Shown one piece after another: positions 1-10,663 of a stretch of DNA of 64,000 nt. The notes under the pieces are model-generated. The model did no database searches and had not been told where the DNA came from. It was given only the letters and a program-made list of their open reading frames with translations. This DNA is from Pseudoips prasinana. Lineage: Eukaryota > Arthropoda > Insecta > Lepidoptera > Nolidae. The first letter of the stretch is position 1. Every line of letters begins with the position of its first letter. The DNA lies in the NCBI GenBank assembly GCA_951640165.1, contig OX621240.1:35902713-35966712 (forward strand). Reading direction: 5' to 3'. A program made the translations under genes and the position numbers.

Positions 1-425
1 AAATTAAATGTATTGAGTTAGAGTTAAACTTGTCTTGATGTGAGATTAACTTAACTGGTAAATAATCCTTTCTCGAGAAGTTTTAAACAGTATCACCAAA
101 TATATAGTAGGACATTATTATTAGATTATTGGATTAAGAGAGGTAGGGCACAGCGTCCGCTCAAAGAGCAGCCCGACTGGGGAAGTACCTCCACCTTACA
201 GAAGACATCTCTTAATAATAACATTAATAATTTTAATGTTGCGTGTGAGTAAGGTCGCCAGAGCTCATCGGGGTGGGGGAAGGGTCAGCAACACTTGTTT
301 GCTGACTCTTAAAGGCCGACAACGCACCCGCGACTCCTCTGATGTTGCGAGTATCTATGGGCGGCGGTGATCACTTACCATCAGGTGACCCGCTTGCTCG
401 TTTGTTGCCCTCTCATATAAAAAAA
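1..425. repeat. Interspersed repeat fragments
   Basis: The first 420 bases show no gene. The stretch from about 240 to 410, ending ATCACTTACCATCAGGTGAC and a CT-rich tail, is a dispersed repeat. A reverse-oriented partial copy is seen around 14530-14640. Confidence 0.5.
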
Positions 426-562
426 TATATATTAAATAAATGATTTAAGCCTGGAGTCTGATTGACTCCGCCACATTTCGTAACAAACAATGAACAACAT
501 TGCTGAGACGTTAAAATGAGTTGACGTGTGCGGTACACTCATTATAACGAATGTATAAATTT

Positions 563-805
563 GACGGTCACCGTAGCCTAGTTGGTAGTACCTACGAAGC
601 TGGTGGTCCTGGGTTCGAATCCCGGTAAGTGCAAATATTTGTGTGATGAGCACGAATATTTGTTTCTGAGTCATGGATGTTTTCTATGTATTTAAGTATT
701 TGTCTATCTATATAAGTATGTGTATCGTCGCCTGGTACCCATAGTACAAGCTTTACTTAGTTTGGGGCTAGGACGATCTGTGTGACGTTATCCCTAGATA
801 TTATA
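563..805 (+). mobile_element. tRNA-derived SINE, family A
   Basis: It starts GACGGTCACCGTAGCCTAG (A-box-like) and carries GGTTCGAATCCCGG (B box). A unique body contains CTATATAAGTATGTGT and it ends near CCCTAGATATTA. This copy has lost about eight bases between the two boxes. Related copies lie at 5877-6104 (-), 9192-9435 (+), 42269-42515 (+), 57123-57373 (-), and inside each 7.1-kb unit (-). Confidence 0.85.
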
Positions 806-954
806 TTATTATATCTGTCTTTAATAATAATGATATGATTGATGGGACACACATAATAATAATAATTGGTCCAAATAAACACATGTTGACACTTGCCGCA
901 ACTCGAATCTATTAAATACTACCTACATAATTTTGTCGGATTATTTCCTAGTCC

Positions 955-1295
955 TCCAGGACGAATTTCGACCTCGGCGGCCACTCTCAATGGAGACTAG
1001 CCAACTGCGCAGGACATATTATAGTGCACAAGTGTGTGCACAAGCACTTTCTATACCATCAATCTAACTATTCGATGGGACGAATAGCGACACGGCCGGA
1101 AAGAGGTCAGGTACAGACTGACGGCTTTACGTGCTCTCTGAGGCACGGGGGTATAATACCTTCATATGACTTCAGGCTGATACTAAGAAACTTTTCTTCT
1201 TACAGAAAAATCCCAAAAGCACTTTTGGCCCGACCCGGGATTTGAACCTCGATAACTGTGCTTGAACATGCTACCGCTAGACCAACGAGGTAATC
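955..1295 (+). repeat. Repeat C (tRNA-like end), SINE-like
   Basis: It has GCGCAGGACATATTATAGTG and CGACACGGCCGGAAAGAGGTC and ends in a reverse tRNA-like block (GGGATTTGAACC ... GCTAGACCAACGAGG). Shared with 7951-8335, 41853-42125 (-) and 54058-54690. An open reading frame through it is not a gene. Confidence 0.7.
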
Positions 1296-1847
1296 TAAAA
1301 AACTTGTTACGTGTACGTAGTACTCATGATTCACGTTAATTCTTGTCAAATTCTTGTAGTTTTGATCGTGAAACGGCTAATACAAAAATTGACTCATGTA
1401 TGAATTAGGAACACGGAGAGCATTCTTCATGGAGACTGGCTAGTTCATAACAAAGTGCACGTTCTATTTAAATGTGCAGAATTATGATAAATAGTATAAT
1501 ATTTTATTGACTTAATTAGACATTTTATTAGATTGTGGAATGCTCTGCCAATATTAATTAATTGTGGTTATCATTATAACTGACATACCCAATACAACAT
1601 AACTTACAAAAAGCTAAAATCATGGCTAATATAATATTTGAAACGCAACCGATAAGAATCCAATTTTTAATTATTATTTATTGCAAATTAGTGTTGCTTT
1701 TATTAAGTGACGTATTTAGTTTAATTTTATATAATATCATGTTTTATTATTATGTTGACATTTTCATTGTATGTTTCATCATTTATTATTGTAATCGTGA
1801 CAATTAGTAAGCACCTTATAGTTACTTGGACATTTTTATTAGAATTA
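1296..1847. other. AT-rich spacer, no gene seen
   Basis: No coding pattern. An open frame at 1622-1807 is low-complexity, rich in Ile, Tyr and Phe, with no family resemblance. Confidence 0.5.
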
Positions 1848-2104
1848 CTAGCTATGCTCCGCGGTTTTACCCGCGTTAAACTTTATAAATTATCACAGCT
1901 CCTCCCCCGTAGGTGATAGCGTGATAATATGTGGCCTATATGTTGACCCGAACTCTTAGTAATATTCATACAAAAATGTTGAAGTAAATCCATGCAGTAC
2001 TTTTTGAGTTTAGCCCGGACATACATACAGACAAACAGACACACAGACAAACATTCTAAAAACTATATTTTTGGCTTCGATATCGATTGTAAATCACGCC
2101 CCAA
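1848..2104 (-). mobile_element. Helitron-like element (Lep1 type)
   Basis: On the minus strand it ends ...AACGCGGGTAAAACCGCGGAGCATAGCTAG. The 3' hairpin (CGCGGGTAAAACCGCG) followed by CTAG is the hallmark of short non-autonomous Helitron-like elements of Lepidoptera. The other end holds TTTGGCTTCGATATCGATTG, also seen at 42712-43036. Confidence 0.65.
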
Positions 2105-2690
2105 GAAGAAGAAGTACACTTTATTGCAAAAATAAGTAATACAAAACAATGGATACAACAAGAAAATTTGCTTATTTTAATGCAATTGGCTGCCTTATCG
2201 CTAAAAGCGATCTCTTCCAGGCAACCGAATTTTGAATGGACTAAAATTGGAAGAATCTAATGAAGGTAGCATAAGGTGTACTAATTGAAAAGTTATGAAT
2301 CTAATTAATCTAATACTACGTACATATACATATTATTATGTACTTACGTAATAAGATACATATGACTATGCATATACATACAAACACAAATAAATACATA
2401 GATACAAATATATATTTATATATACAAATACATATATAGGTACAGTACATAAAAGAATGTAAGTATATTATTTCACAAACGGACGGCAGTAGATTTATTG
2501 CCGAGTAGATAAAATGAGATAGTGCTGTTTAACCATATTTTTAAAAACGTTTTGTGATTGAGCGCGTCTAATCTGTATTGGCAGCGCATTCCATAATCGG
2601 ACAGCTTGAACGTTGAAGGATTTGTCTGTAAAATTAGTAGAATGCATTGGCATTTTGAGTCGTAAGTATCGTTTTTAAAAAATATTCAAT
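2105..2690 (-). mobile_element. LINE 3' fragment, antisense
   Basis: It begins ACTTTATTGCAAAAATAAG and has CTTATCGCTAAAAGCGATCTC. A diverged relative at 17105-17710 shares ATCGC...AGCGATCTCTTCCAG and the later AGTAGAATG...TTGGCA block. Probably the reversed 3' part of a non-LTR retrotransposon. Confidence 0.5.
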
Positions 2691-3128
2691 GTAGGTACAG
2701 TTTTGACTTTCCTACGATTTTATTACATGTATATAGATTAAGATTATATTGAATTTGTTATAACATTTTAATTATCACTGCCCATACGATTGGAAAGTGA
2801 ACATCATAATATCAAGAAATGTAGTATCTATGTACTAAAAAACAGCTTAGTTTTTTTTTTTTTTTAATTTATTTACCAAACTTTAAAGATACATATTATT
2901 ATAAATAAAAATAATAATAGTAACACAAAAACCTCTTGGGCTTGTGCGTGCTACTTTTGTCGTCCGTTGTGTAGCTGACAAACATACTTAATAACTAGGT
3001 TCGACTTATATACTTATCTAAGGTACATTACAATTCACAACATCTAGGTAGGTATTATACAGTTCGCAATTGTAAAGTACACATATTCGTATGTACGTTA
3101 CAATTGCAAACTATAGTATACTTTTAAT

Positions 3129-3301
3129 TTATTTAGTGATTCTAGCTTCGAAGCGTACGAATGTGTCGCCTACAGCTTTATTGGTGAACTCTTCTGGCTG
3201 CAGTTCGATGGTGTCAATAGTCCTCTTGCACCTAACAGTCTTGAAGTTAAGTACTATATAGTACAATATCACTTTCATCTGCAGCATAGAATACTTAATA
3301 C
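3129..3301 (-). CDS. Cytochrome P450 exon 9 (C-terminus)
   Basis: Acceptor TTGTCCATAG ends at 3302. The first two bases complete Gly437 of the heme motif. The exon continues IKYSMLQMKVILYYIVLNF (L-helix), then the beta-strand tail ending FEARITK and stop TAA at 3129-3131. Length and composition fit a normal P450 C-terminus. Intron 8 contains the mariner derivative and the heat-shock pseudogene. Confidence 0.86.
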
Positions 3302-4242
3302 CTATGGACAATAATAGAAAAGAGTTAGAGGAATTTTTATATCAACTAACATGCAAACAATATATAATTTGATTGTATCATTGAGCAACTACAGACATTT
3401 ACCTAAAAAATGTCATCATTACAATCGTAATAGATGTACTTTTAGCTAGCGCGAATAATTAGCCGATTACATATAATTAAAAAATGAAGCTGATGATGAG
3501 GAGTCTTTCATCAAGACACGCATCCCACACGTCGGCTTTCTCCTACTAAATAACCGCGCTCAGGTCTCGCATGGGCAGTATATTATTACAACAATTGCAT
3601 TATTTAAGTAAACTACAAAACCTGATCCGGGTTTTATTTGTTTCACCAAAAGAAAAAAGTAGAAAGCCCAACTTGCTTTATCATTTCTCTGGTGAAAGAC
3701 TCGCGGGATACACTACCGGCAGTAGGATAATATATGTATCTACATACTAAAATTATATACTTCAACCCGCTATTTACATTTAAGATTTCTATGGCACCTG
3801 GGTCCAGGAGGCTTCCAGTTATTCATAATTTTCGCCCAATTACTTAGCGTCGAGTGGAACATGATTTTAGGCCAAAATATATTTTAATTTCGCAACTGGA
3901 ATAAGCGAACTGTAACAGGTGTATTTTTTATCTTAGCAATTAAGTAATGGAATCAGACATTTCTTTATATAACAATCAAAATCAAAAACGTTAATTCTGT
4001 AGTGTTAATTCCGCTAATTATCAGTTCAATTAGTGCTCGAATGCGATTCAACAAGCTCGTATTCGAGCACTCTTCGCATCCCTTGAGAATGGTACGTCGA
4101 GGATAGAAACACGTGTTAGGTATCAAATCGGCACATGTAATGTGCATGTTTTTATTATCCTTCCGGTTATGTTGGGCACACAAATAGTTGTCCTGTGCGG
4201 GAATCGAACCAGAAACGCGAAATGTCGACACGACTGTCTTAA

Positions 4243-4383
4243 CCGCTGCGCCACATGTGCAGTCTTTTTAACTATCTATCATATTTTTTTTTCCTTTTTG
4301 CATTATAAAATCTAACACCTTTCGTTTTTAATCGGAAAAATACATGATTGATAGTTAATAAGACTGCACATGTGGCGCAGCGG
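4243..4383. repeat. Fold-back of a tRNA-like element
   Basis: Arms 4243-4282 and 4343-4383 are nearly complementary (CCGCTGCGCCACATGTGCAG against CTGCACATGTGGCGCAGCGG). The left side continues into a reverse tRNA-like block with GGGAATCGAACC (about 4190-4260). It lies in P450 intron 8. Confidence 0.8.
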
Positions 4384-4573
4384 CATTATGTCAGCTAACT
4401 TACTTTACTGCTGGAAAAACGCTTTCCTAAAGAATGAGGGGATATGCCATAATCACGCTTGGCAGACGGGTTGGCGATCGCAGTTTGATGGTAATACTTC
4501 ACAGAAAAACTTTGCTGCCCATTGTCTGAGATGAGATCATCACTCAGCTATTATTTATATTAGCTATTATCTA

Positions 4574-5490
4574 TACAGTATGATCGTTTAAACGAGGGAC
4601 GTATTCAAACCCACAATAGTGTATGCTTAAATGATACTAATAAAAATATAAACAAAAAAAAACACTGATAAATAACAAACAGAACCATACCAAAAATTTC
4701 GCAAAAGTCTCACAACGTGTATACACCCTTGCGCTAACGTTAGTATTATCGCAGAACATGTGCGCGGGTCAATGACCTTTAGGTACAATCCATTTTCCCT
4801 TCATACTTTAAACCGAACGGGTCTAAAATGGTATGGGTGCATTCCTTCTTCATGCAGCAGCTTCCACACAGTCCAATGTGATACACCGAATCGTCTTGCA
4901 GCATTTCGAGTGCTTTCTTGTGGGTGATGCTCGAAGTATTCAAAAATGGCTTCTTGTAGGTGCACTGGGTATGGCTCCCTTCCTCGTCCTTGGGCATGCG
5001 TCGGTACGGTGAACTGACCGAATGTTCGCAATCGTTGGTTGACACCTAGCATAAGGTTGTACGACGGAATCTGGCGGTTGGGAAACATCTCTCGGTACAA
5101 ATTAATAGCTCCTCGTACACTATCATTCGATAACACGTAGGTAAGAACCATATCCCAGTATTCTTCATTGGAATATTGATATGACGTCATTTTTAGTTAG
5201 TCAAGTACACGTTTACAGAACACACTTATCGGTAAGCGGGGTTGTTTATGCAATACGCGGAAGCACAAGACATGCGGAACTAGCGGCGCACTCGCATAGA
5301 CTGCGGTCAGCGCGGGGGTGGGTCCTGTCGGTACAAGTTCACTTCTTGCGCACTCAGTGTTCATGATAATGTATTTTATAGGACAATTACGTCAAAAATT
5401 TAGGTTATGAGTTTTTTAAATATTTGGGACGAGAATCGAATACCGAACACCCTCCCTTAATATGTCCCTCGTTTAACCTAACATACTGTA
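4574..5490 (-). mobile_element. mariner/Tc1-superfamily deletion derivative
   Basis: Terminal inverted repeats start TACAGTATG at both ends and share TTAAACGAGGGAC further in (about 32 bp, few mismatches). The element is flanked by TA on each side (4572-4573 and 5491-5492), the target duplication of this superfamily. Total length is 917 bp. Inside is only the N-terminal part of a transposase, so the copy cannot move itself. Confidence 0.88.
4801..5190 (-). pseudogene. Transposase N-terminal fragment (HTH, DUF4817-like)
   Basis: A 129-residue frame starts MTSYQYSNEEYWDMVL. It has a first helix-turn-helix-like half (residues 10-60, NDSVRGAINLYREMFPNRQI), a GRGREP linker near 70, and a second HTH (STRNAARRFGVSHWTVWKLL, about 93-112), then HPYHFRPV and stop. 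This is the DNA-binding region of mariner-like transposases. The DDE catalytic domain that follows HPY in full-length enzymes (about 350 residues) is absent, removed by internal deletion. The frame is otherwise open, so it might act as a DNA-binding repressor, but that is speculation. Confidence 0.82.
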
Positions 5491-5495
5491 TATTA

Positions 5496-5550
5496 TTCTT
5501 CCGACCAGAAGTATAGAGATATAAGAGACCAGCTGAACTCCATTCAGTCA
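5496..5550 (+). promoter_or_regulatory. Possible promoter remnant of the heat-shock pseudogene
   Basis: TTCTTCCGACCAGAAG (5497-5512) resembles heat-shock elements (inverted GAA/TTC blocks). TATAAG at 5520 and an initiator-like TTCAGTC with A at 5546 are spaced 26 bases. The coding remnant starts right after. Inference only; the signals are short. Confidence 0.35.
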
Positions 5551-5557
5551 GCTAGTG

Positions 5558-6253
5558 CCTCTGGATTTCTTCAAGCCTTGGGAAAACATCATAAGATCCT
5601 GCGAACAGATGATGAAGCCAATGGAACGCCTCTCTGCAGCCATGACCTGACTAGCGGTCAACGACATCGGCAAAATAACAACAGACAACGAAAAATTTCA
5701 AGCGATCGTGGACGTCCTGCACTTCGCTCCTGAAGAAATCAATGTCAAAGTAATTGATGGCTACGTTAACATCGAAGGAAAACATGAGGAGAAGTGGGAT
5801 GACCATGGATACGTGTCAAGGCAGTTAGTGTGGCGATATGCGTTGCCGCAAGGATGCTTACCGGATACAGTTGAGTAATAACATCTAGGGACAATGTCAC
5901 ACAGATCATCCTAGCCCCAAACTAAGCAAAGCTTGTACTATGGGTACCAGGCGACGATATACATACATATAGATAGATAAATACTTAAATACATTGAAAA
6001 CATCAATGAATATTTACACTTACCGGCCATAGTAATGTCACCATACCATGGTATGGGTCACCAGCTTCGTAGGCAGGAGCACTACCAATTAGGCTACGGT
6101 GAGTCTAAATTATTTTCTGATGGCGTTTTAACTATCACTGCGTCCAAAGTCTTACCTATGCCTTCCATTGGGGAGCGTATTGTAAAACACACAGGACCGG
6201 TCCAGAGGCAGCTGGGTTCTTCGGAGAGTGCAATGAAGTGCAGTGAATTATAG
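5558..6253 (+). pseudogene. Small heat-shock protein pseudogene (l(2)efl/Hsp20 type)
   Basis: The frame reads LDFFKPWENIIRSCEQMMKP, has a TGA stop at 5648-5650, then the alpha-crystallin domain: EKFQAIVDVLHFAPEEINVK, DGYVNIEGKHEEKWDDHGYV, SRQLVWRYALPQGCLPDTVE. A SINE interrupts the frame after GTTGAG at 5870-5875, and the frame resumes at 6101 with GAGTCTAAA (SKLFSDGVLTIT), ending at TAG 6253. Intact members are cytosolic chaperones that hold unfolding proteins, usually about 180-200 residues. Here the start codon and first part are missing. The C-terminal HTGPVQ tail typical of insect l(2)efl proteins is present. It lies within P450 intron 8 on the opposite strand, next to the mariner end. 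Clearly non-functional. Confidence 0.9.
5877..6104 (-). mobile_element. SINE family A inserted in the heat-shock pseudogene
   Basis: A reverse-oriented family A copy is flanked by TGAGT at 5872-5876 and 6100-6104, a short target duplication. Its B-box region (GATTCGAACCC in reverse) is replaced by a near-palindrome around ACCATACCATGGTATGGGT. Confidence 0.85.
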
Positions 6254-6465
6254 ATGCGTACCGTCTACGTAATATTTTGTAGTACGTAATGTTACGTATG
6301 TAACTGATGTGATTACAAAGGTGGATAATTGTATTTTCTGTAAGACTGATTTGAATGTGTGTTATTTCGTCGTTTTACCAGATTTAACTTGTAAATAAAG
6401 TATGATTTAATGCAATATTATTGGGTATTTTTGGGCATTTAATTATTAGCCAAATTACTACATAC

Positions 6466-6634
6466 CTGGACAACTGAGTGGTCCCATACCAAACGGCACA
6501 AAAGTGAAAGGTTTGATTGTACGCTTGTTTTCTTCGGAGAATCTGTCAGGGTTGAAGGCACCTGGTTCCGGATGGTATTTAGCATCTGTTTGTACTGCCG
6601 TTATAACGTTATATACCAGCGTTCCAGGATATAT
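6466..6634 (-). CDS. Cytochrome P450 exon 8 (heme-binding motif)
   Basis: Acceptor TTATAG ends at 6635 and donor CCAG|GTATGT begins at 6465. It encodes residues 381-436: IYPGTLVYN, PEPGAFNPDRF (the PERF-type meander), and PFGMGPLSCPG completed by exon 9. Cys435 is the axial heme thiolate of the FxxGxRxCxG motif. The Arg two residues before the Cys is Leu433 here (codon CTC, one step from CGC). Arg at this point usually pairs with a heme propionate, so activity is uncertain. Confidence 0.88.
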
Positions 6635-7950
6635 CTATAATTTTAAGTAAATTAAGTCACTAGAGGTTACTTTTTAATTTTTTTTTGAAATGTGAATTTC
6701 CTCAGACGCCTCGAGCACTTTTTGGGTAAAAAGAAACCATGGAACTCGCGTCATCGTCAACGAACGCTTTCCATGAGATGCATGTATACTGTGTATATAT
6801 GTGTACTTTTTGTGTAATTAAATAAAAAAGCGTAAAACTCTCATCATCATCACAAGCTTCCCATGAGCCGTATACTGTGTATATGCACATAGATAATACC
6901 TCCGTGCGTTATAAGCATGCATTATACATAAACAAGGAGTATATTTCAATGTGAAGTGTCAACTATTATAATATTAATATTGTAGATTAGAATTGTAAAA
7001 CGTAGTTATCACTTCTATTGACAGTCCCCAAACACTGCCGCGATTGTTTTTGTCAGGACTTTGAGTAAACATGTTAACACGTCAATCCTGTTCAAACACA
7101 CAATTCTAAAAACAACAATTAGTAACGATTTTACATTAATTAGAAAATACATACTATCACGTGGCTAGCTTATTTATGGATTAATATAAAAATATTGCGT
7201 GCTCTTATTATTCTTAAGTATCATGCCAAATGAACTAAGTATTTAAAGGAGAAGGAAATGACTCCATACATTCCTGGGCCCAGGTGTTAACTGAATCAAA
7301 CTAGCCTTATTCGTGAGAAGACATAATAATAAGACCTCACTGAAATTTTGGTGAAATTTGGCTATCCAGGAATCAAGTTATATGAACTATAGTAAAAGTG
7401 AGGTTATATTATAACATTGTAGTTTTTAACAAAATATTTTTGAATGGCTTCGGTTGTGTTATGGTTTTATGCATGGAGAGTGTGACATGTCGAAGATCTG
7501 GCACGTTTGGATGCCCCACGCCCCGGGCAGTCACTACACTCGAAGAAAACCGCAAATAAAACATGGAAAATACGTGCGCACTTAAAACGAAAGACAACGA
7601 ACGAGTGACAGTCAAAGAGCATGTAAAGGCTGTCAGCCAGAGAAGTGTTGCCCGAAGAAAAATTAAAGGACTACGATCCGCTATGAATCGATTCCACGAA
7701 AAAACACTTGTCACTCGATTTTCAAACATATTCTGAGATTTTTCCGATTTATTCTTAATCGATTGCTAGCAATTCATCATTATTTTATCGATTATTTCGT
7801 TTCATAACTTAATTTAAGTTTTCTCGCTTCCTAGATAGAAACATGATACCATATTTTGTGATTTCCTTTAGAAAAATATAACGGTTTTTTTAATCCACAT
7901 TTCAAGTAGTTAACTGCTGGGCCCAGAAGTTTCCTTCTCCTTTCTGTTGC
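6635..7950. other. P450 intron 7, first part; no gene seen
   Basis: AT-rich. At about 7440-7730 a stretch of higher GC may be a decayed transposon piece (plus-strand frame ERVTVKEHVKAVSQRSVARR) that I cannot place. Confidence 0.35.
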
Positions 7951-8335
7951 ACCTGTGGCGCAGTGGCGCGACGTCCTGATATTTCAGGTTCAAGACTCGC
8001 TCACGACAACTAAGTATTTGTGTGACCCATATAATAATAATGTCCGCCTAGCCGAATTTCGACCACTGCGGCCAGTCTCAACAGAGATTAGCCATCTGCG
8101 CGGGACATATTATAGTGCTCAAGTGTGTGCGCAAACACAAGAGCACTTTCTATTCCATCACTGTCATGATCCGATGGGACGCCTAGCGACACGACCGGAA
8201 AGAGGTCAGACCGACGGCTTTACGTGCTCTCCGAGGCACGGAGGTATAATACCGCCGAGTCCCAGACTTCGGGCTGATATTGAGAAATTTTTCTTTTTAC
8301 AGAAAAGTCCCAAAATCACTTTTTGACCCATATAT
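7951..8335 (+). repeat. Repeat C with tRNA-like head
   Basis: It begins with a tRNA-like CACCTGTGGCGCAGTGGCGC and GGTTCAAGACTC, followed by the shared body GCGGGACATATTATAGTGC and ACACGACCGGAAAGAGGTC. The longest copy of the family here, so it may show the complete SINE structure. Confidence 0.7.
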
Positions 8336-8379
8336 GGTGGTCTTGAGTCTATGTTGTACCATGTGTCTGTAAACTGCAT

Positions 8380-8610
8380 TTAGTAAAGTTGCCGTTGCAT
8401 TAAAAACATGCAGTGCATCTTCTATCTTCATAAATAAATTTTATATATGTTTTCATACTCACTACAATGTGTACCGAAATATCTATATATCTAGAAATAA
8501 TAATTTATACAACTATATTACTACAAACATGTTCTGACTATTTACAAGCGCTTTTTTAAAGTCTACGTGAATAAAAACCTTTTTTATCGTATTTATTTAA
8601 AATTAATCAA
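8380..8610 (+). repeat. Repeat E fragment (LINE 3' end)
   Basis: GACTATTTACAAGCGCTTTT and CTACGTGAATAAAAACC match the reverse of 43925-44412 and 55978-56472. A shorter relative is at 18170-18250. The A-rich end suggests a retrotransposon tail. Confidence 0.6.
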
Positions 8611-9059
8611 AAAATCTGTCATTGAAATGTAACTTACCATATTAACTGTATGTCAATACTGTTTACCATATTAATATGAACAATGTAAAATTTAAATTAA
8701 AACAACATTTTAAGTCACTGTAGGTATTAATATGTATAAGAACCTAATCTGTATTAAGTGTAATTTTTATTAATTTTGTAAATTGTAAAGCATGGTGTTC
8801 TCGTATAAGTGTTCTCATAAAATTAGGCATTTGTTTATACTTATTATATAGTTACTTATTGATATTAGATTGACCCATATTGGGAAGTGTCACGCTCAAA
8901 CCCAAGAGGTTTAAGTGACACTATAGGTATTTAAATATTCTGAAATGTAATATGTTTTTGATAATAAATAAAAAAAAAAAAAAAACTATTTTGTGTAGTT
9001 GACAAAATTGCCACAGAAATATTCAAAAGAGGAATTCAAATAATCAGATTATTATTTAC

Positions 9060-9154
9060 CGTATATGGTATACCTCCTTCCCTCGGAGGTGGCAAAACAT
9101 ACTTTTCTGTACAAGTCCTGTCCATTATAGGTATCGACCATTTCCGTGATGCTT
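9060..9154 (-). CDS. Cytochrome P450 exon 7 (K-helix)
   Basis: Acceptor GAATTTTCAG ends at 9155 and donor ACG|GTAAAT begins at 9059. It encodes residues 349-380: EASRKWSIPIMDRTC, then LPPPREGGIPYT. E349xxR352 is the invariant K-helix ExxR motif, needed for fold and heme association. Phase 1 in and 0 out. The DRTC and PPREGG elements are in the expected order between the K-helix and the meander. Confidence 0.87.
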
Positions 9155-9191
9155 CTGAAAATTCCCGTACTGAATTATATTATTAATTTTT

Positions 9192-9435
9192 GACGGTCAC
9201 CGTAGCCTAGTTAGTGCTCCTGCCTACGAAGCTCGGTGGTCCTGGGTTCGAATCCCGGTAAGTGCAAATATTTGTGTGATGAGCACGAATATTTGTTTCT
9301 GAGTCATGGATGTTTTCTATGTATATAAGTATTTATCTATCAATATAAGTATGTATATCGTCGCCTGGTACCCATAGACAAGCTTTGCTTAGTTTGGGGC
9401 TAGGATGATCTGTGTGACATTGTCCCTAAATATTA
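9192..9435 (+). mobile_element. tRNA-derived SINE, family A
   Basis: Nearly complete copy, from GACGGTCACCGTAGCCTAGT with B box GGTTCGAATCCC to TGTCCCTAAATATTA. In P450 intron 6, just upstream of exon 7 in plus coordinates. Confidence 0.88.
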
Positions 9436-9594
9436 TTATTATTTCAGTTTTTAATTAATTCAAGAAGGTTTCTTTGGCTTATTCTCAGCAAGCTTTTATT
9501 AAACATTTGCACAACTTTTAAACAACACTTTTGTATGGAGACCAACACTGCCGTGCAATCACTATATCGCTAATAATAACTACTGTTCTGTTAA

Positions 9595-9730
9595 AAATCA
9601 CACTTCAAGGCGATTACATAGACTAGCATATGTACGGCATTCTGTTCTGTCGTGCATATGCAATAGTGTCCTTAAATTAAAGCGTGTCATAGTAATTGCT
9701 ACTCTATGTAATCGCCTTAAAGTGTGATTT
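9595..9730. repeat. Fold-back element
   Basis: Arms 9595-9629 and 9698-9730 are inverted copies (AAATCACACTTCAAGGCGAT against ATCGCCTTAAAGTGTGATTT) around a loop of about 68 bases. No open frame of interest. Confidence 0.75.
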
Positions 9731-10373
9731 CTTTTATATAAATTACTTTTTCTCAGTAACATAAATAGAACGTTAGCAAAAGAACTCATTTAACTAAGTT
9801 GATTATTCAAGTAGTAGTACTTAGTTGTTGCCTAAATTGTTCAGTTTGAGCTACACTGTTTAGCCAAGTGCGAGTCAAACTCGCGCACGAAGAGTTCCGT
9901 ACCATTATTTATAAAAACGGCAGAAAAATCGCGTTTCTTGTATGGGGGTTGCCTTAAATATTTATTTTATTTTAATTTACTGAATATGAATTTTTAAATT
10001 GAATATTCTGTGAATATTTCTAACGTCTACATGTTACCGTTATCAATATTTAACAAAAAAGTCACCTTTGTTTTAGGGAGCCCCTTAAATGTTTATTTAT
10101 TCTGGCTTTTATTTATTCGTTATTATAGGGTCAACAGAAATACATCATCTGTAAAAAAACTGTTTAACTATCATGGTTCATGAAATACAGCCTCGTGACG
10201 GACAGACTGACACCGGAATCTTAGTAATAGGGTCTCGTTTTACTCTTTCGGTTCGAAACCCTAAAAATGATTATGATATTGAGAGCTTAGTACAGAGAGA
10301 AAATACCTAAATTCACACCAGCAATCCATTGTTAAATCTTTTATTAAGAATACAATAAAATATATTTCCTTAC

Positions 10374-10592
10374 CATTCACCACGCAATCCAAATACTTCA
10401 ACTTAGTTATAATATCGAAAGTCAATTCGCCTTCCTTATCCTGACTGTTTCTTATCTCCTGGTACAATCGTTTTTCGAGCTCCGGTTGCAATGCCAGGGT
10501 ATGTAAGATCAATGCCACGGTAGATGTCGATGAAGTGAAACAAGCTAAATATGTTAAGAACATCTCCCCAGTGATTTCGTCTAACGTCCATT
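10374..10592 (-). CDS. Cytochrome P450 exon 6 (I-helix)
   Basis: Acceptor TTTTTTCTTTAG ends at 10593 and donor AATG|GTAAGG begins at 10373. It encodes residues 276-348: EWTLDEITGEMF, then the I-helix with ACFTSSTST, and the J-helix region LALQPELEKRLYQEI, ending KYLDCVVN. In most P450s the I-helix contains (A/G)Gx(D/E)T; here the acid position is Thr and the Thr position is Ser. That pair normally guides proton delivery during oxygen activation. The loop between the F/G region and the I-helix is also shorter than in CYP6 or CYP9 enzymes I know. Confidence 0.87.
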
Positions 10593-10663
10593 CTAAAGAA
10601 AAAACCAAATAGTAAGGATTTGCCCATCAACAAACGGGGGTAGATATTTTGTAAGCCATATAA

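Noticed and set aside
567..630. tRNA gene
   Set aside because: The A and B boxes belong to a multi-copy SINE with a shared non-tRNA body; no intact cloverleaf. The same holds for tRNA-like blocks at 12240, 17840, 40150, 42290 and 57780.
7409..7729. 106-codon minus-strand frame
   Set aside because: No recognisable domain; the region is more likely a decayed transposon fragment read on the wrong strand.
7955..8326. 123-codon open frame
   Set aside because: Lies in repeat C; the frame is not kept in other copies.
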